Of a stretch of DNA of 64,000 bases, positions 47,201-58,562 are shown piece after piece. A program made the translations under genes and the position numbers. Each line of letters opens with the position of its first letter. Position 1 is the stretch's first letter. The notes under the pieces were generated by a model. That model was not told where the DNA came from. It made no database searches and worked only from the letters and a program-made list of their open reading frames with translations. This DNA comes from Mactromeris polynyma (taxonomy: Eukaryota > Mollusca > Bivalvia > Venerida > Mactridae), in NCBI GenBank assembly GCA_032209605.1, contig JASFXZ010000035.1:6115748-6179747 (forward strand), given 5' to 3'.

Positions 47201-49408
47201 TGGTAAATCAAGCAATATAGACACACGTATATCTTGCCAATCACACTCGCATTACTGAAAAGTGAAAACCTATAAAAATAGTCAATAAATCACACTTCAT
47301 CTATGTATACAGTAAAGTTAAGTCATCGCTCATGTACTGTATGATGTACTAGATAATGTTCTAACTGAGAACGAGATGTTCTAGATTTTTATTCGTGACC
47401 TTTCTAGTTACCATATTTCTATTCGTGACCTTTCTAGTTACCGAATACATTGTTTATTCTATAACTTGTATACCTGTACACATTCAAACATTGTATTTAA
47501 CCTGCAAGATTTTAATGGATTGATATCCAGAATAAACAGATTAAAATTGCGAATTATTCACGCTCAACAACCACGCCACTACAACGTTTAAACCCAGTCT
47601 ACTAGGTAATTTTATAGAACATTTGAAGAGATTTCAACGCCATGGAATACATTGAACGCTTTTATAAATCACCTTGCTGCTTACAGTTTGCAGGAAAATT
47701 ATCATTTTGACAATTATCAGCATGTTAGTGGGTGCCGACTTCCGTTTTCTGTAAACTGTTCTCTGTAGAATCTCTTACGCTTGCATTTCTTTTGTTCTAA
47801 GTGATTTATGATATTATGTATTATTAACATGATGGTCATTTACAGATTTATACGGAAAGGGGAATCAAGAAATGACCCTTGTGGACCAGATTATTGACAC
47901 CGTTTTGGACATGTTCGCTCCAATGATTAAAATCTTTTTCAACCCTGATAAGGACGAGAAGGTGAGTATAAAAGCTGTTTTGCACAAGTTTGGAGAGTCA
48001 GAAAGTCTTTGAAGCTTCATGTTAATGTGTTTTACCATTTATCAATCGGTGATCATCGGAAAATTTACGATCACTTACGGAAACTACCGACGGACAAATT
48101 GACTGCTGACCAGTAGCCCCATCGATATCGATCTGCATTGGATTTGTCTAATAAGCGATATTGTTGTGTATGGGAACAAGATTTTTATAAAGTTAAGATT
48201 GCCTTTATAAATGAACCAGTGTAATAAGAGGTGAACTTTATTAAACACATACTGACAGTAAAATTTCGATTGAGTCTTCTTATTGAGGTGGTCTTAATAT
48301 TAAAGTTGCATAAAGAGCAAAATAGGAAAAATGGAATAGACAATTGTGTTCTTAATTTTGAGACGGTCTTATTATTGAGGTGGTCTTTAAATGATGTTTT
48401 ACTGTACATTCTAATCATCATCAGAGCAAGTCATATATGCATATTTACGAAACCGTTCTTTTATTTTGTCACATTTCTGTTTTATTCAGGAGAAACTTCT
48501 TGCAGAGTACAAGAAGGACAAAGTTCCAAACTTTCTGGCTATTATTGAAAAACTGATAGTGGAATCGGGCAAGAAAGGATTCGCTGTTGGCTCATCAGTA
48601 AGTATCGATGTATCCGAATATCTAAATGAACTTTTATGGAAACAATCGCAGTCGATATACATACATGTACACTTCGGACTGACGTCTCGCATTTTGTTCT
48701 TGTCTTTGGTAAAATTCAAATGATTAAATTGTTGTACATATGTCTGCAATATTGACACAGCTACTAATACATTGTATAGGATAATACATACATGCTCTTA
48801 CCATTATGCAATTATTAATGAAGTTGTGATTCGTATGATTGCATTTTGAGGAGAGAATTGTAAATAATGCGATATAGTAACATATCTACGAAAATTGCCG
48901 CATCAATGTCAAGCATATATATTAACAAACATGTCTACATGCTCCAATGGAAACACCTTCCTTGCTTCACTAAATACGAGTTAAAGTGGATATTTGAACA
49001 AGACACTCGCAGAGTCAGATATTTCAAAAAGGAAGACTCGTCTCTATATAATTTAACATGTTCAAGAACAGTATCTCTTTATAACTGCGATGTCTTCATT
49101 TAAATGTATCGACAGGAATGCCTGTGTAATTCATTCAATACGATACTCAGCTCAGTTCAACCATTTTACAGTGCTTTAAAAAATAAAAACTTCAAAAATA
49201 ATGGTAATAGCAACTATTTACAATAATATTTGTTTTGTTTTCTTCACAGTTGACAGCTGCAGATCTCGTCTTACATAGTTATATAGAAAACTGCAGCATT
49301 GAGGATTGTCTCTCTGGATACCCTCGTGTAGCAGAAAACCGAAAAACAATTGAAGCCCTGCCAAGAATCAAGACATATTTGGAGAAACGCCCCAAAACAT
49401 CATTCTAA
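44231..49408 (+). CDS. Sigma-class glutathione S-transferase (GST-4)
   Basis: Exons: 44231-44363, 45875-45973, 47846-47961, 48490-48597, 49250-49408. They give 615 bp and 204 residues, phases 1, 1, 0, 0. Catalytic Tyr8, Arg14, Trp39, Lys43, Gln65-Ser66 and the Thr154/Asp157 box are intact. Specific replacements are Ser7 to Ile beside the catalytic Tyr, Ala15 to Gly in the RGxE turn, and MIKIFFN in place of MTSIFFH in the helix lining the acceptor site, so substrate range may differ from GST-2 and -3. The exon 1 donor is GTTAGA rather than GTAAGA, and so weaker. Intron 2 has lost the hairpin region and gained about 860 bp. Full reading frame, presumably functional. Confidence 0.95.
45075..45297. 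mobile_element. Rearranged MITE in GST-4 intron 1
   Basis: Counterpart of 29825-30013, with a damaged left end and an extended, partly duplicated right end ('atactgagtactgagtata'). Confidence 0.6.
45465..45672 (+). mobile_element. tRNA-derived SINE in GST-4 intron 1
   Basis: Box A-like 'tagttcaattggtcc', box B-like 'gttcgtttcctgggc'. The tail 'gtcaactgaccaccatatat' is the part related to the 59-bp array at 1-250. Confidence 0.7.
46045..46905. other. Extra sequence of about 860 bp in GST-4 intron 2
   Basis: Absent from GST-2 and GST-3. It breaks into the MITE family A copy next to exon 2, which recurs in fuller form at 46908. No terminal repeats or coding frame recognised. Confidence 0.5.
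46908..47094 (-). mobile_element. MITE family A, near-complete copy in GST-4 intron 2
   Basis: Both ends are visible: 'ctgtaggacctcgttcattc' and 'aatcaacgaggtccaactgt', followed by A. One of the best copies for defining the element. Confidence 0.75.
48255..48406. mobile_element. MITE family B in GST-4 intron 3
   Basis: Same site as in GST-2 and GST-3, so the insertion predates the duplications. Confidence 0.75.
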
Positions 49409-49860
49409 GCAAGCCCAATGTTGAAAACTTATTTTTGATCAGCTGCATACGATTGTATTAATAGTTATTACTGATCAATACTATCTTATAGAAATTTAGA
49501 TTGCAGACAATCATTCACACAATATTAGTACATGGAAGGTGTAAAACCGGAACATCTCATGCGCATAAAAGCCATTCGGGTATCGGCGGATTTGTTTTCA
49601 CTGTGTACAAACTGGACAAGCCTATTGGGCGAAACGGTTTAACAAGCAACAATATTGTACACTTTAGTCTGAGTTGTGAAGCTAGCATCACACCTTCATT
49701 GTATTTATTTTGAAACAAACCATTGATCATGACATGTATGTGAAATACATGGGACTAAGTAAATGAAAAATGCAATATGTCCTATGTTGAAATTGTAAAT
49801 TTCAAGCATTGTATATTTATTTTTCCATGTATATATCGTTATTAGAAATAAATCAAGAAA
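49409..49860 (+). terminator. GST-4 3' UTR and polyadenylation signal
   Basis: Aligned with GST-2 and -3. AATAAA lies at 49847-49852 after 'atatatcgttattag'. Confidence 0.65.
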
Positions 49861-50307
49861 TTATTATACAGTTTTGTGCTTATCATTTGTGTATGCTTTT
49901 ATGTCCCTTCTCTGTGCGCTGCCCGTGTCCGCTTGCTGTTCTTGTGTATCCCTCCCTGTTTATGCCTTCTCCCTTTGACTAGAACAGTCTGTGGAAGTTT
50001 TCGTTTATGAATTAATCCGCAATGCTCCCTATTTTTCACTTTTGATCTATTAACTTGAAGAGTTTCGAGTGTTTTAGTAAAATATGTTGAACAAAAAACA
50101 CCTTTTTATTTCTTTTTGACAGAGATTCGAATAGAATCTGGTATGTGGGAACATACTAATTATGTGAATTAACTTTTGATGAAATGGTCATTCTAAAGAA
50201 ATACGAGTATTCCTCTTTGAGGGAAGTGTCACATATCATTTGCAAGACTGGCTGACATACCATGCATACTTTCCATGAAATTGAACAAGTTGAATTCCGA
50301 CAAAACA

Positions 50308-50828
50308 AACCTCTGACAGGCCACTGATAGAATGTAGCGAAACCTCTGACAGGCCACTGATAGAATGTAGCGAAACCTCTGACAGGCCACAGTAAGACTG
50401 TAGCGAGACCTCTGACAGGCCACAGTTCGAATGTAGCGAAACCTCTGACAGGCTACAGTTAGAATGTAGCGAAACCTCTGTCAGGCCGCAGTAAGAATGT
50501 AGCGAGACCTCTGACAGGCTACAGTTAGAATGTAGCGAAACCTCTGACAGGCCACAGTAAGAATGTAGCGAGACCTCTGACAGGCCACAGTTAGAATGTA
50601 GCGAGACCTCTGACAGGCCACAGTTAGAATGTGGCGAAACCTCTGACAGGCCACAGTTAGAATGTAGCGAAACCTCTGACAGGCCACAGTTAGAATGTAG
50701 CGAGACCTCTGACAGGCCACAGTTAGAATGTGGCGAAACCTCTGACAGGCCACAGTTAGAATGTAGCGAGACCTCTGACAGGCCACAGTTAGAATGTAGC
50801 GAGACCTCTGACAGGCCACAGTTAGAAT
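50308..50828. repeat. 33-bp minisatellite downstream of GST-4, about 16 copies
   Basis: The most homogeneous of the three arrays. Copies alternate between 'tagcgaaac', 'tagcgagac' and 'tggcgaaac' variants in a partly repeated order, a sign of recent multi-unit duplication. Confidence 0.95.
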
Positions 50829-51568
50829 TTACCGTGTTTGAGAGGTTTCAGATGTAATTCTTCCATCACCGAAACCAAACGACAGTTTGGCTCTGGAGTA
50901 CAGCAACATTATCGATGGGAACCCGTAAAGATAGCAGATACAGAGATTCATGTACTACATTATACTTCATAAAAATAGCTCATCTGTTGATGAAAGAAAC
51001 AAATTAACTCATTTTCTAAGGGGTAGATGTCAATTATTTAAGCGTAACTATTGCATACTTCGGAACCGCTGACTGACTACCAAATGTACCTGATTTATTT
51101 ATGAAAAGTGTTAGTGAACACTCATCCTTTACATGCATGCATCCCATTCATGCAAGTAAAACCAACAATGCTACTGTTAGTACCCATTTAATACTTTTGC
51201 AACTCATTTTTTATTAAAACGATTGTCATGAAATTCAGCGTACATGTAGCGTACACATGCAATAATATCATGTCAAGTTCATTTCGTGTATCCTAAAAGC
51301 CGTTTTATGAAAATTTAGATTCACATAATGCGTTATTAAATGTACTGAGTATAATATTATATGAAATTACAATGCAAACGCTCAGAGAAATACACATTGG
51401 TGGATGATGAAATTTCGGCGATTGTTGAAAGGTTTTGTTCAGGACAATTTAAATCTGTAGTACATTTTATACGAAAAATTTATTATCTTGTTGAAGATAA
51501 GGTTGTTGCTTAATAGAGGGTCGCTAAAGAGAGCTTGCACTGTGTTATAGCAGTACAGTACAGTACAT

Positions 51569-51827
51569 GGGCCTTATTCACAAGCATTTTAAGACTTAAA
51601 AACTCAGACTTATACTTCAAATTTGCAAAAGCTAAATTTTCCAGCCTTTCATTTCCATTAAATGTAAATAAATCAAATGTTTTCAGTATAATTGTTGTTA
51701 CCCACTGTACATTTTTAAAAAAAAATTATTAAAATTTAGTTTTGTTATAATAACATGAAATGGACATTTTATATTTTTTAAGTCTACGTCTGAGTTTCAG
51801 TCTTAAAATGTTTGTGAATAAGGGCCC
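51569..51827. mobile_element. MITE with GGGCCTTATTCACAA ends
   Basis: The left end 'gggccttattcacaagcatt' is complementary to the right end 'aatgtttgtgaataagggccc', with further paired bases inside. About 259 bp, no coding capacity. A degenerate relative lies in GST-1 intron 1. Confidence 0.82.
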
Positions 51828-52379
51828 AGAAGTCTCCAATAATGTTGATTTCGGAAGTCTTGATTGGTACACAGCTTCATAGGATTCTTGTCATGTACAT
51901 GTACACTTATTTGCTAATCATTTCAGAATTTTGACCACCCAAATATTTCACTAACTTGATCAAATATTTGGTCGCTATTGTTTGATAATTCTGCTCCGTA
52001 TATAGATGGAGGGTTTGTGTTGCCAGGCGGATTGAGCATCATGTGCATGGTATCAAATTACAGACAATTAACCTCTTATACACTACCTAGAGTTTTTCGA
52101 AATATTATGTAATTATATTTGCCACTAAACTGTGCGTCTGAACAACTGGGATCATTTATGAACAGATGCCGCATTTTCTAAATCCAGAGGGACATTCACT
52201 GTCGGTTACAATATTTTTTAAATATTTACAGATTTTACACAAACGCTCATAAATCAGGTATGTTGGTGACCAAGTAGTGTCGACTGTTGGAGAGTATATT
52301 ACTAGTCGCTGGCTTGTATAAAGAGGTAGCTTTTATTTAAGAGGAAAAATGACTGAAAAACGGCGGGGAATTGCAAATG

Positions 52380-53460
52380 GTTGTTGTAAAAAGGAGGTTG
52401 TTATTAACAGGTGGTCGTCAGTAAAGTACGTGTATATGAAATTAGCAGTTGTTGGTCATCCATTTTCGGATTGAGCGTAATATTTTAAACTCAAACGTTT
52501 TCATGAATCGTAATTTAACTGCTTCACGCTAAATAAAAGAGAGAGAATAAGTTGCTACAGGGAATGCCACATACATAAGACATAGCCTCCCCACACAGAC
52601 CTCCGGGAAAACAACAATCCATAAAACATAAGGCATTTGATGAGGTTCTATGGTACATACATACGTAAGGGAACAGAGGTGCACTGAATGGCCTGACCGA
52701 CCATAAGGAATAACTAGGAGACTCAACGAGGACAAACAGTGGGGGTGATTTAATGGATGGAAGAGATCAATACTGACTAGAACCAAAGGGGTCTGACTAG
52801 AACTCGGCAGAAAATAACATGGACACTATATAAAGTGAAAGAATTGCACAGGGGAAAGGGAAATATGGCATACATTTAAAAAACAAAAAGAAATAATAAC
52901 CGTATAGCGAATTACAGCCTTGGAACTAGCAGTAAAAGTAGCATCGACATTGTTCACGATAAACTAACCATAATCATTCTAAAGGTAAACGCATGGTTTA
53001 TATAAAGAGTATATTATACTATAATATTGTGGTAGTAGTATATCCAAGATAGTTGTGGAAATTTTTCATTGTGTTTTCTAGATGAATTATATGTTAAGGT
53101 ATACGCTCTAAAATTACACACTATATATTTTAGTCGACCGTAACGTAAGTTTAAGCATAATGATTTATATTCTATATTTACAAAGAGAAATACCGAGTCA
53201 TCGCCCTACAGCATTTATATATAGTATAATTTAATCTAATTTTTGAAGTTGACGACGTGTTAAGAAATCGGCAACACTTTTCACCAAGCGTCTTCAAGCG
53301 TTACGATGTTTTGAGTACAAAATGGTAAACCCGAGGGCTTAATACAGTACAGTATATGGTGACAGCGGTCAGTGTTCTATTTTGTTAACCCAATAAAGTC
53401 GCTGAATAAGCAAATTTGATCGATTCAGTTGTAATTTAGCCAACAAATATTATCGCACAA
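52380..53460. other. Non-coding part of duplication unit 4
   Basis: Matches 23110-24170 of unit 2. The 85-codon minus frame at 52529-52786 lies in this repeated DNA and its unit 2 counterpart differs. No gene recognised. Confidence 0.5.
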
Positions 53461-53461
53461 A

Positions 53462-53838
53462 TTGACATTGTATGAAGCTCTCCTGGCTGAAGGCGATATA
53501 TGACCATTTATACATTGTATGAAGCTCTCCTCGTTGAAGGCGATATATGACCATACATACATTGTATGAAGCTCTCCTCGTTGAAGGCGATATATGACCA
53601 TTCATACATTGTATGAAGCTCTCCTCGTTGAAGGCGATATATGACCATTCATACATTGTATGAAGCTCTCCTGGCTAAAGGCGATACATGACCATTCATA
53701 CATTGTATGAAACTCTCCTCGTTGAAGGCGATATATGACCATTCATACATTGTATGAAGCTCTCCTCGTTGAAGGCGATATATGACCATTCATACATTGT
53801 ATGAAACTCTCCTCGTTGAAGGCGATATATGACCATTA
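53462..53838. repeat. 47-bp minisatellite, unit 4, about 8 copies
   Basis: Most copies carry the variant 'ctcctcgttgaagg' instead of 'ctcctggctgaagg'. The array therefore expanded separately from the one in unit 3. Confidence 0.92.
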
Positions 53839-54541
53839 TGTCTCTCTTGTTTATGTACTCGTATGTAAATATGTATTCAAACATTTTCGTGTATTGATAC
53901 TTCGAGAAAGAAACACTTTACAGAATATGACGTGGATTCATAAATGGGTCACGTTGTTTCTCTTCAACCGCGAATGTCATTCAGCTTTCCAATTAGTTTT
54001 CAATATTTTAATTGAAGCCACAATAGTTTCACGATGACGAAGACTTCAGACATTGATCACTCGGATCGTGTCGGTCTTAGCAGTGTATGATGCATGAAAT
54101 ATAAGCCAAGTTGTTTCTGTTGGTACAAGGTTTTCATATATTTTCCTCCCTTTGTAAAATTGGTTCCCATTGGTCTATTTAAGAAAACATTTGCTTAATT
54201 CGGAATTTAAATGCTTGACGTTAACAAGTAGCAGCTATAGGCTTACACAACAAACAGAAAACAAACTCAAACGCTAACATTTTTCATGACACTCCACTCT
54301 CGACTTGTTACGTTTGTAACATAAAGTACACTTTTTATCTTTGCTGTTTCTTAATGTGTGCTGCACAAACCTGGGACCGGTATTATAACCACACTTACCA
54401 TTTTCTGAACTCTGCACTAGGATGTCAAAATGTACTCGGCGGAGTCAAGTTTCGAGATATGAGTGTCCGATGTGAATAACAATGTTTAACAACGCCAACA
54501 AAATGTGTACATAAGTGTCTCTACCATTGCTATGTTGCTTT

Positions 54542-54970
54542 TTACGGATTGTATGTCGAATGTTTGATAAAGACGTTCATAATAAATGTATTTATTAAAG
54601 GGAGCCAATTTGATTTTCTAACGTAATGACTTGCGCAGTGGTCTCCCTTCACAAAACTCCGAAAACGTATCGTCAGGGGAGATAAGCACCGTTTGGGTAA
54701 CAGAACGAAAACCTGACTGATTGTCTTCCATACAAGTTCTTCGTCGCATTCAATTTTTAAAATAGGGCTCCAAGTAACATGAACAGCCAGTGTCCCGTAA
54801 TGCCTGTTCCAGTTATAAGTATCGAGGAAGACCGCAGGCGGACACTTTGTTAGATCCACTGACCTTCCGTAAGCTAGGTGCATGGCTTCCTCAACAATTA
54901 TATAATCCGTGTGAATTTTGAAATCGCTGCGGTGAGGGGCAAGTGATTTGGAGTCAACGATCATAATCAA
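54542..54970 (-). CDS. Unrecognised 142-codon open frame
   Basis: Minus strand, ATG at 54970. Of mixed composition and not a tandem-repeat artefact. About 430 bp of its interior (54447-54880) is absent from units 2 and 3. The unit 2 region at 25275-25355 keeps only the sequence of the N-terminal part (SKSLAPHRS in the same frame), and unit 3 even less. No family recognised, no splice context established. It could be an exon lost from the other units, or chance. Confidence 0.25.
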   Translation of the reverse strand: MIMIVDSKSLAPHRSDFKIHTDYIIVEEAMHLAYGRSVDLTKCPPAVFLDTYNWNRHYGTLAVHVTWSPILKIECDEELVWKTISQVFVLLPKRCLSPLTIRFRSFVKGDHCASHYVRKSNWLPLINTFIMNVFIKHSTYNP

Positions 54971-55139
54971 CCGACCAGAGAGGCCCCACAGTCTTGCATG
55001 TAAATTGTTGCAAATTTGAAAGATCAGTATAAAAACAACTCTGTGAACGGTATGCTAATTATATTAACAATAAAAATAACATAAAGAAAGAACTATACAC
55101 TTAGATTACCTACAAAGTATTGATATTGATATCTTATTG

Positions 55140-55256
55140 TAATTGGAGAATGGTGCCATCACAATGCTGATGTAGTTCTTGACTTATTGTCGGATCATGT
55201 TCTGTGTACGGTGTTGCCAAGGAAAGATCTTTTGACAACAATGCATTCTACAATAA
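55140..55256. mobile_element. 117-bp inverted-repeat element, unit 4 copy
   Basis: Same length as the other two, with a mutated left end ('taattggagaatg'). Confidence 0.65.
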
Positions 55257-55654
55257 GATAAGACTTTGTTCGTAAAATAACATTTAAAATACAGGCTGCA
55301 ATATGTTAGGTTCTTACCTCACTCCCATGCTATTTAGAATAACAAAATGTTATTTGATTATATATTATATTCGTATATACATACTGACTTTTAAATTACT
55401 AACTTATGTTATATAACATCACCTCCATCAACGGACACACACATGTATGATAAACTGCATGGTATTGAAAACAACAGAAATATACAAAACGAAGATACAT
55501 ATGTGTTCTCAGTGTAAAGTAGGCTACATACATGTATATGATATATTTTTACTGAAATAAACGCCATTGTGCAACTTTTTTTCAGTTGACCGAACCATGT
55601 TTCCTGGAATGAATTATCAATCAGTACTTGAAGCAGCTGACCAATTCCCGCATT

Positions 55655-55800
55655 GATCAGAGGTAGGAGACAATGACCGTAGCCAAATGTCACAGAATGA
55701 CATGACCTGTCCTGCCATGGAAGAGAACTCGGATCCCCCGGTCGTCAGTCTAGTGTTCTACCCACTGAGCAAACCGGACGAGCATAACCAAGTTAAATAC
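55655..55800 (-). mobile_element. tRNA-derived SINE head, unit 4
   Basis: Counterpart of 38200-38345. Confidence 0.55.
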
Positions 55801-56033
55801 CAATCAATAATGTAAATGCCGACAGCTGTCTGCTTAAAGCAAGCAAAAATGAGTACATATCACTGTTCTTCATGTTAATGGTCATGGCAGTTAAGACGAT
55901 ATATTTCCACGCCTCTCATTCATACAATTGTAGCTAAAAAACGTAACATTCGTGCTCAGAAAACAGAAGTGGAGATAGATCTCGTTAAACAAAGAAATAA
56001 AACATACCTAAGTTAAATTTTGGAAATCTATTG

Positions 56034-56125
56034 GTGAACCCGATGGTGTTCGATCCCACGACCTCTATGACGGGCACTGAAGTAGCTACAAGTATACCCA
56101 CTGCGCCACAGAGACAACCAAAACC
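56034..56125 (-). mobile_element. Second tRNA-derived SINE head, unit 4
   Basis: Counterpart of 38575-38668; the pol III box-like sequences are unchanged. Confidence 0.62.
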
Positions 56126-56399
56126 AGTTGTTCAAATGAGGCTGATTTGGTCAAGGTTAAGCTGTTAAAATGATCAAAGATGTTGCATAATCAAGATGGT
56201 TTACCCATACAGTATAAAACAATTTGTTTTACCTCAAGCAAAACTTGGTTTGCATTCATTAGCGTCACCTCGAAATCAGTCAATGAATATACGTAACATA
56301 TATGTGATGTCATCACCAAGACAGCTTTGATCTAAAATTAAATAGCCAAATATTAGATATAGGCCTATAGTTCGACTATAGGTAAGTTTCGCTAGTTAA

Positions 56400-56965
56400 G
56401 CGAATTTCGAATGACTGTGAGCTGAGCATCGATTGTGTGGTGTTCGATTGTAAGACGAGTTTCGAATAACTTTAAGGTTAGCCCCCCACTGTGTGATAAG
56501 TTCAATAGTAAGGCGTGTTTCGAATGCCTGTGAGGTTAGCTACGAATGTATGGTAAGTTTCAATTGTAAGGCGTGTTTCGAATGCCTGTGAGGTTAGCTA
56601 CGATTGTATGGTAAGTTTCGATTGTAAGGCGTGTTTCGAATGCCTGTGAGGTTAGCTTCGATTGTATGGTAAGTTTCGATTGTAAGGCGTGTTTCGAATG
56701 CCTGTGAGGTTAGCTTCGATTGTATGGTAAGTTTCGATTGTAAGGCGTGTTTCGAATGCCTGTGAGGTTAGCTACGATTGTATGGTAAGTTTCGATTGTA
56801 AGGCGTGTTTCGAATGCCTGTGAGGTTAGCTTCGATTGTATGGTAAGTTTCGATTGTAAGGCGTGTTTCGAATGCCTGTGAGGTTAGCTTCGATTGTATG
56901 GTAAGTTTTGATTGTAAGGCGTGTTTCGAATGCCTGTGAGGTGAGTCTCGCTTTTGAGGAATGTT
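56400..56965. repeat. 58-bp minisatellite, unit 4, about 9 copies
   Basis: The unit 'gaggttagcttcgattgtat' plus 'ggtaagtttcgattgtaaggcgtgtttcgaatgcctgt' is almost invariant from 56510. It uses 'aatgcctgt' where unit 3 has 'aatgactgt', so the two arrays were homogenised independently. Confidence 0.93.
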
Positions 56966-58448
56966 TCAATTGTGAGGAAAGAGTAAAAATTATCTGGAAT
57001 TTTCGACATTTTGTTTGTTTATATCAAGAAAATTTAATGAGTAGCGGATGTGATTTGTTTCTTGAAATGATTCGATAATCATGATTTTACTTTTTATGCA
57101 ATGCAATACTCGGGTTTAAATTTAATAATGTTAAAACTTAAAAGAGATTTTAAACACTAATACATATATATCTTTATGTTTACCTAGATACTGTTAAATG
57201 CACAAAATGGCATTAAATGCTGAGATTTTATGACAAAGTTAAACTTACTGGGGTAGATTTCATGTAGATTATAGAGACACCGGTTGTTCTTACTGGCATC
57301 GCGTGTTGACTTGTGGCGGTTGGAAATAGTTCAGCAGTTGTCGTAGGTGCTTCCTGAAAGTTTAAAAGGCGAAAAATGAAAATGATTTATGAAGTGCGCG
57401 ACACAATTATATTGTTGCTTTTACAAGAATCCGTAACAATTAGACTTAAGCCTTGGTTTATACATGTATCCAACTTCACGTGTCCTACGTCTCCGACTCA
57501 TGGGGGTAGTTGCTTGAGGAAGAACAGATAATTGCTGGTTGTCAACCCAGGACCACTAGTTAAATCAACTGATCGCCACTTATAACTGAAATACTGTCGG
57601 ACCTCCTTCATTCGACAACCTTTTATCCGAATACTTGGTATCATCCGAAATAAATATTAGGTCCCGATGTATCTTCTTAGGTAGGCCGAATTGAAATGTG
57701 CTATTCGATACCATGTGTTATTCGAATGAACTAGGTTCGACTGTATTGTATGATAATACAACATTCGACAAATACAGAGACACACATTATAAATGTATTC
57801 TTGGATGCATATTTATTGATGTTTTAACTAGATAAAGTATATTTTTCATGTTTCTTTAGGTAACTAAATAAACAAAAAATGAGCATAATATATATTTAAA
57901 GACTACATCAATAATAAGACCACCTTAAAATTAAGAACACAATTTCCACGCCATTTTCACTGTGTTGCTCTTTATTAAACCTCAATATTATGACCACCTC
58001 AATATTAAGACCAGTTTTCAAGAAGCCCAATGGTTGTCTTGAGGTTTTACTGTATATTCAAACACTGTTGCAATAGTGTAAATGTCAACTACACTTCCAT
58101 GGTAAGAGCATGTGTATATAGGTTTCTAACTAACAATGTTCGTGTGTAAGAGGCTCCGATGTTTGTACCACTAGTATCATTCGTATAAATATTATTTTTG
58201 TAGCAAGTTTCATGTTTGGTAGTTTTCGGAATATTGTCCGAGTGAATTTTGCTATAAGCAATATTTATACTCACGGTAAATAGGGGATTTACTGGTGTTG
58301 TGGTGCTTATTAGTGTTGTTGAATTTAACGGTCTTTTTAAGAAGAAAATAAGTTGTCTTCGACACCAGTGTAGTAGGTTTGCACTAAGAAAAGGATCCGT
58401 ATGAAATACGTGGATCTCCGGAAAAACACCAATCCATTCCTTCATCAT
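56826..58448 (-). CDS. Candidate small spliced gene, Ser/Thr-rich product (copy B2)
   Basis: Paralog of B1. TATAAAAAG at 59650-59659, 5' UTR exon donor at 59563/59564, and a coding exon at 58293-58454 with ATG at 58448 (52 codons to the donor). Then an exon at 57249-57353 (35 codons, first residue Glu instead of Lys) and a possible last exon at 56826-56993 ending in the 58-bp array with the same final residues as B1. Exon lengths, phases and the GT/AG dinucleotides of the first two coding exons match B1 exactly; the last exon is 72 bp shorter, an in-frame difference. The GC-rich element (58563-59483) sits in the first intron and must be spliced out. Function unknown, same doubts as for B1. 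Confidence 0.35.
57596..57745 (+). mobile_element. MITE family A, unit 4
   Basis: From 'gtcggacctccttcattcga' to 'gaactaggttcgactgta'. Both ends are present; the interior is shortened near 57720. Confidence 0.7.
57893..58054. mobile_element. MITE family B, diverged copy
   Basis: The right end 'cttgaggttttactgta' is clear, and the interior holds complements of the 'gaggtggtctta' motif. The left end is eroded. Unit 3 has only a remnant near 40490. Confidence 0.6.
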
Positions 58449-58562
58449 GGTGATCTGTCAATAAAACAACAGTATGTTGTTGTTTGTGTTATTGTGCGAA
58501 CAAATTAAATTCACCTTGACCATTATGCATGAATATATTTGTACATTTATTACACCGATTAT

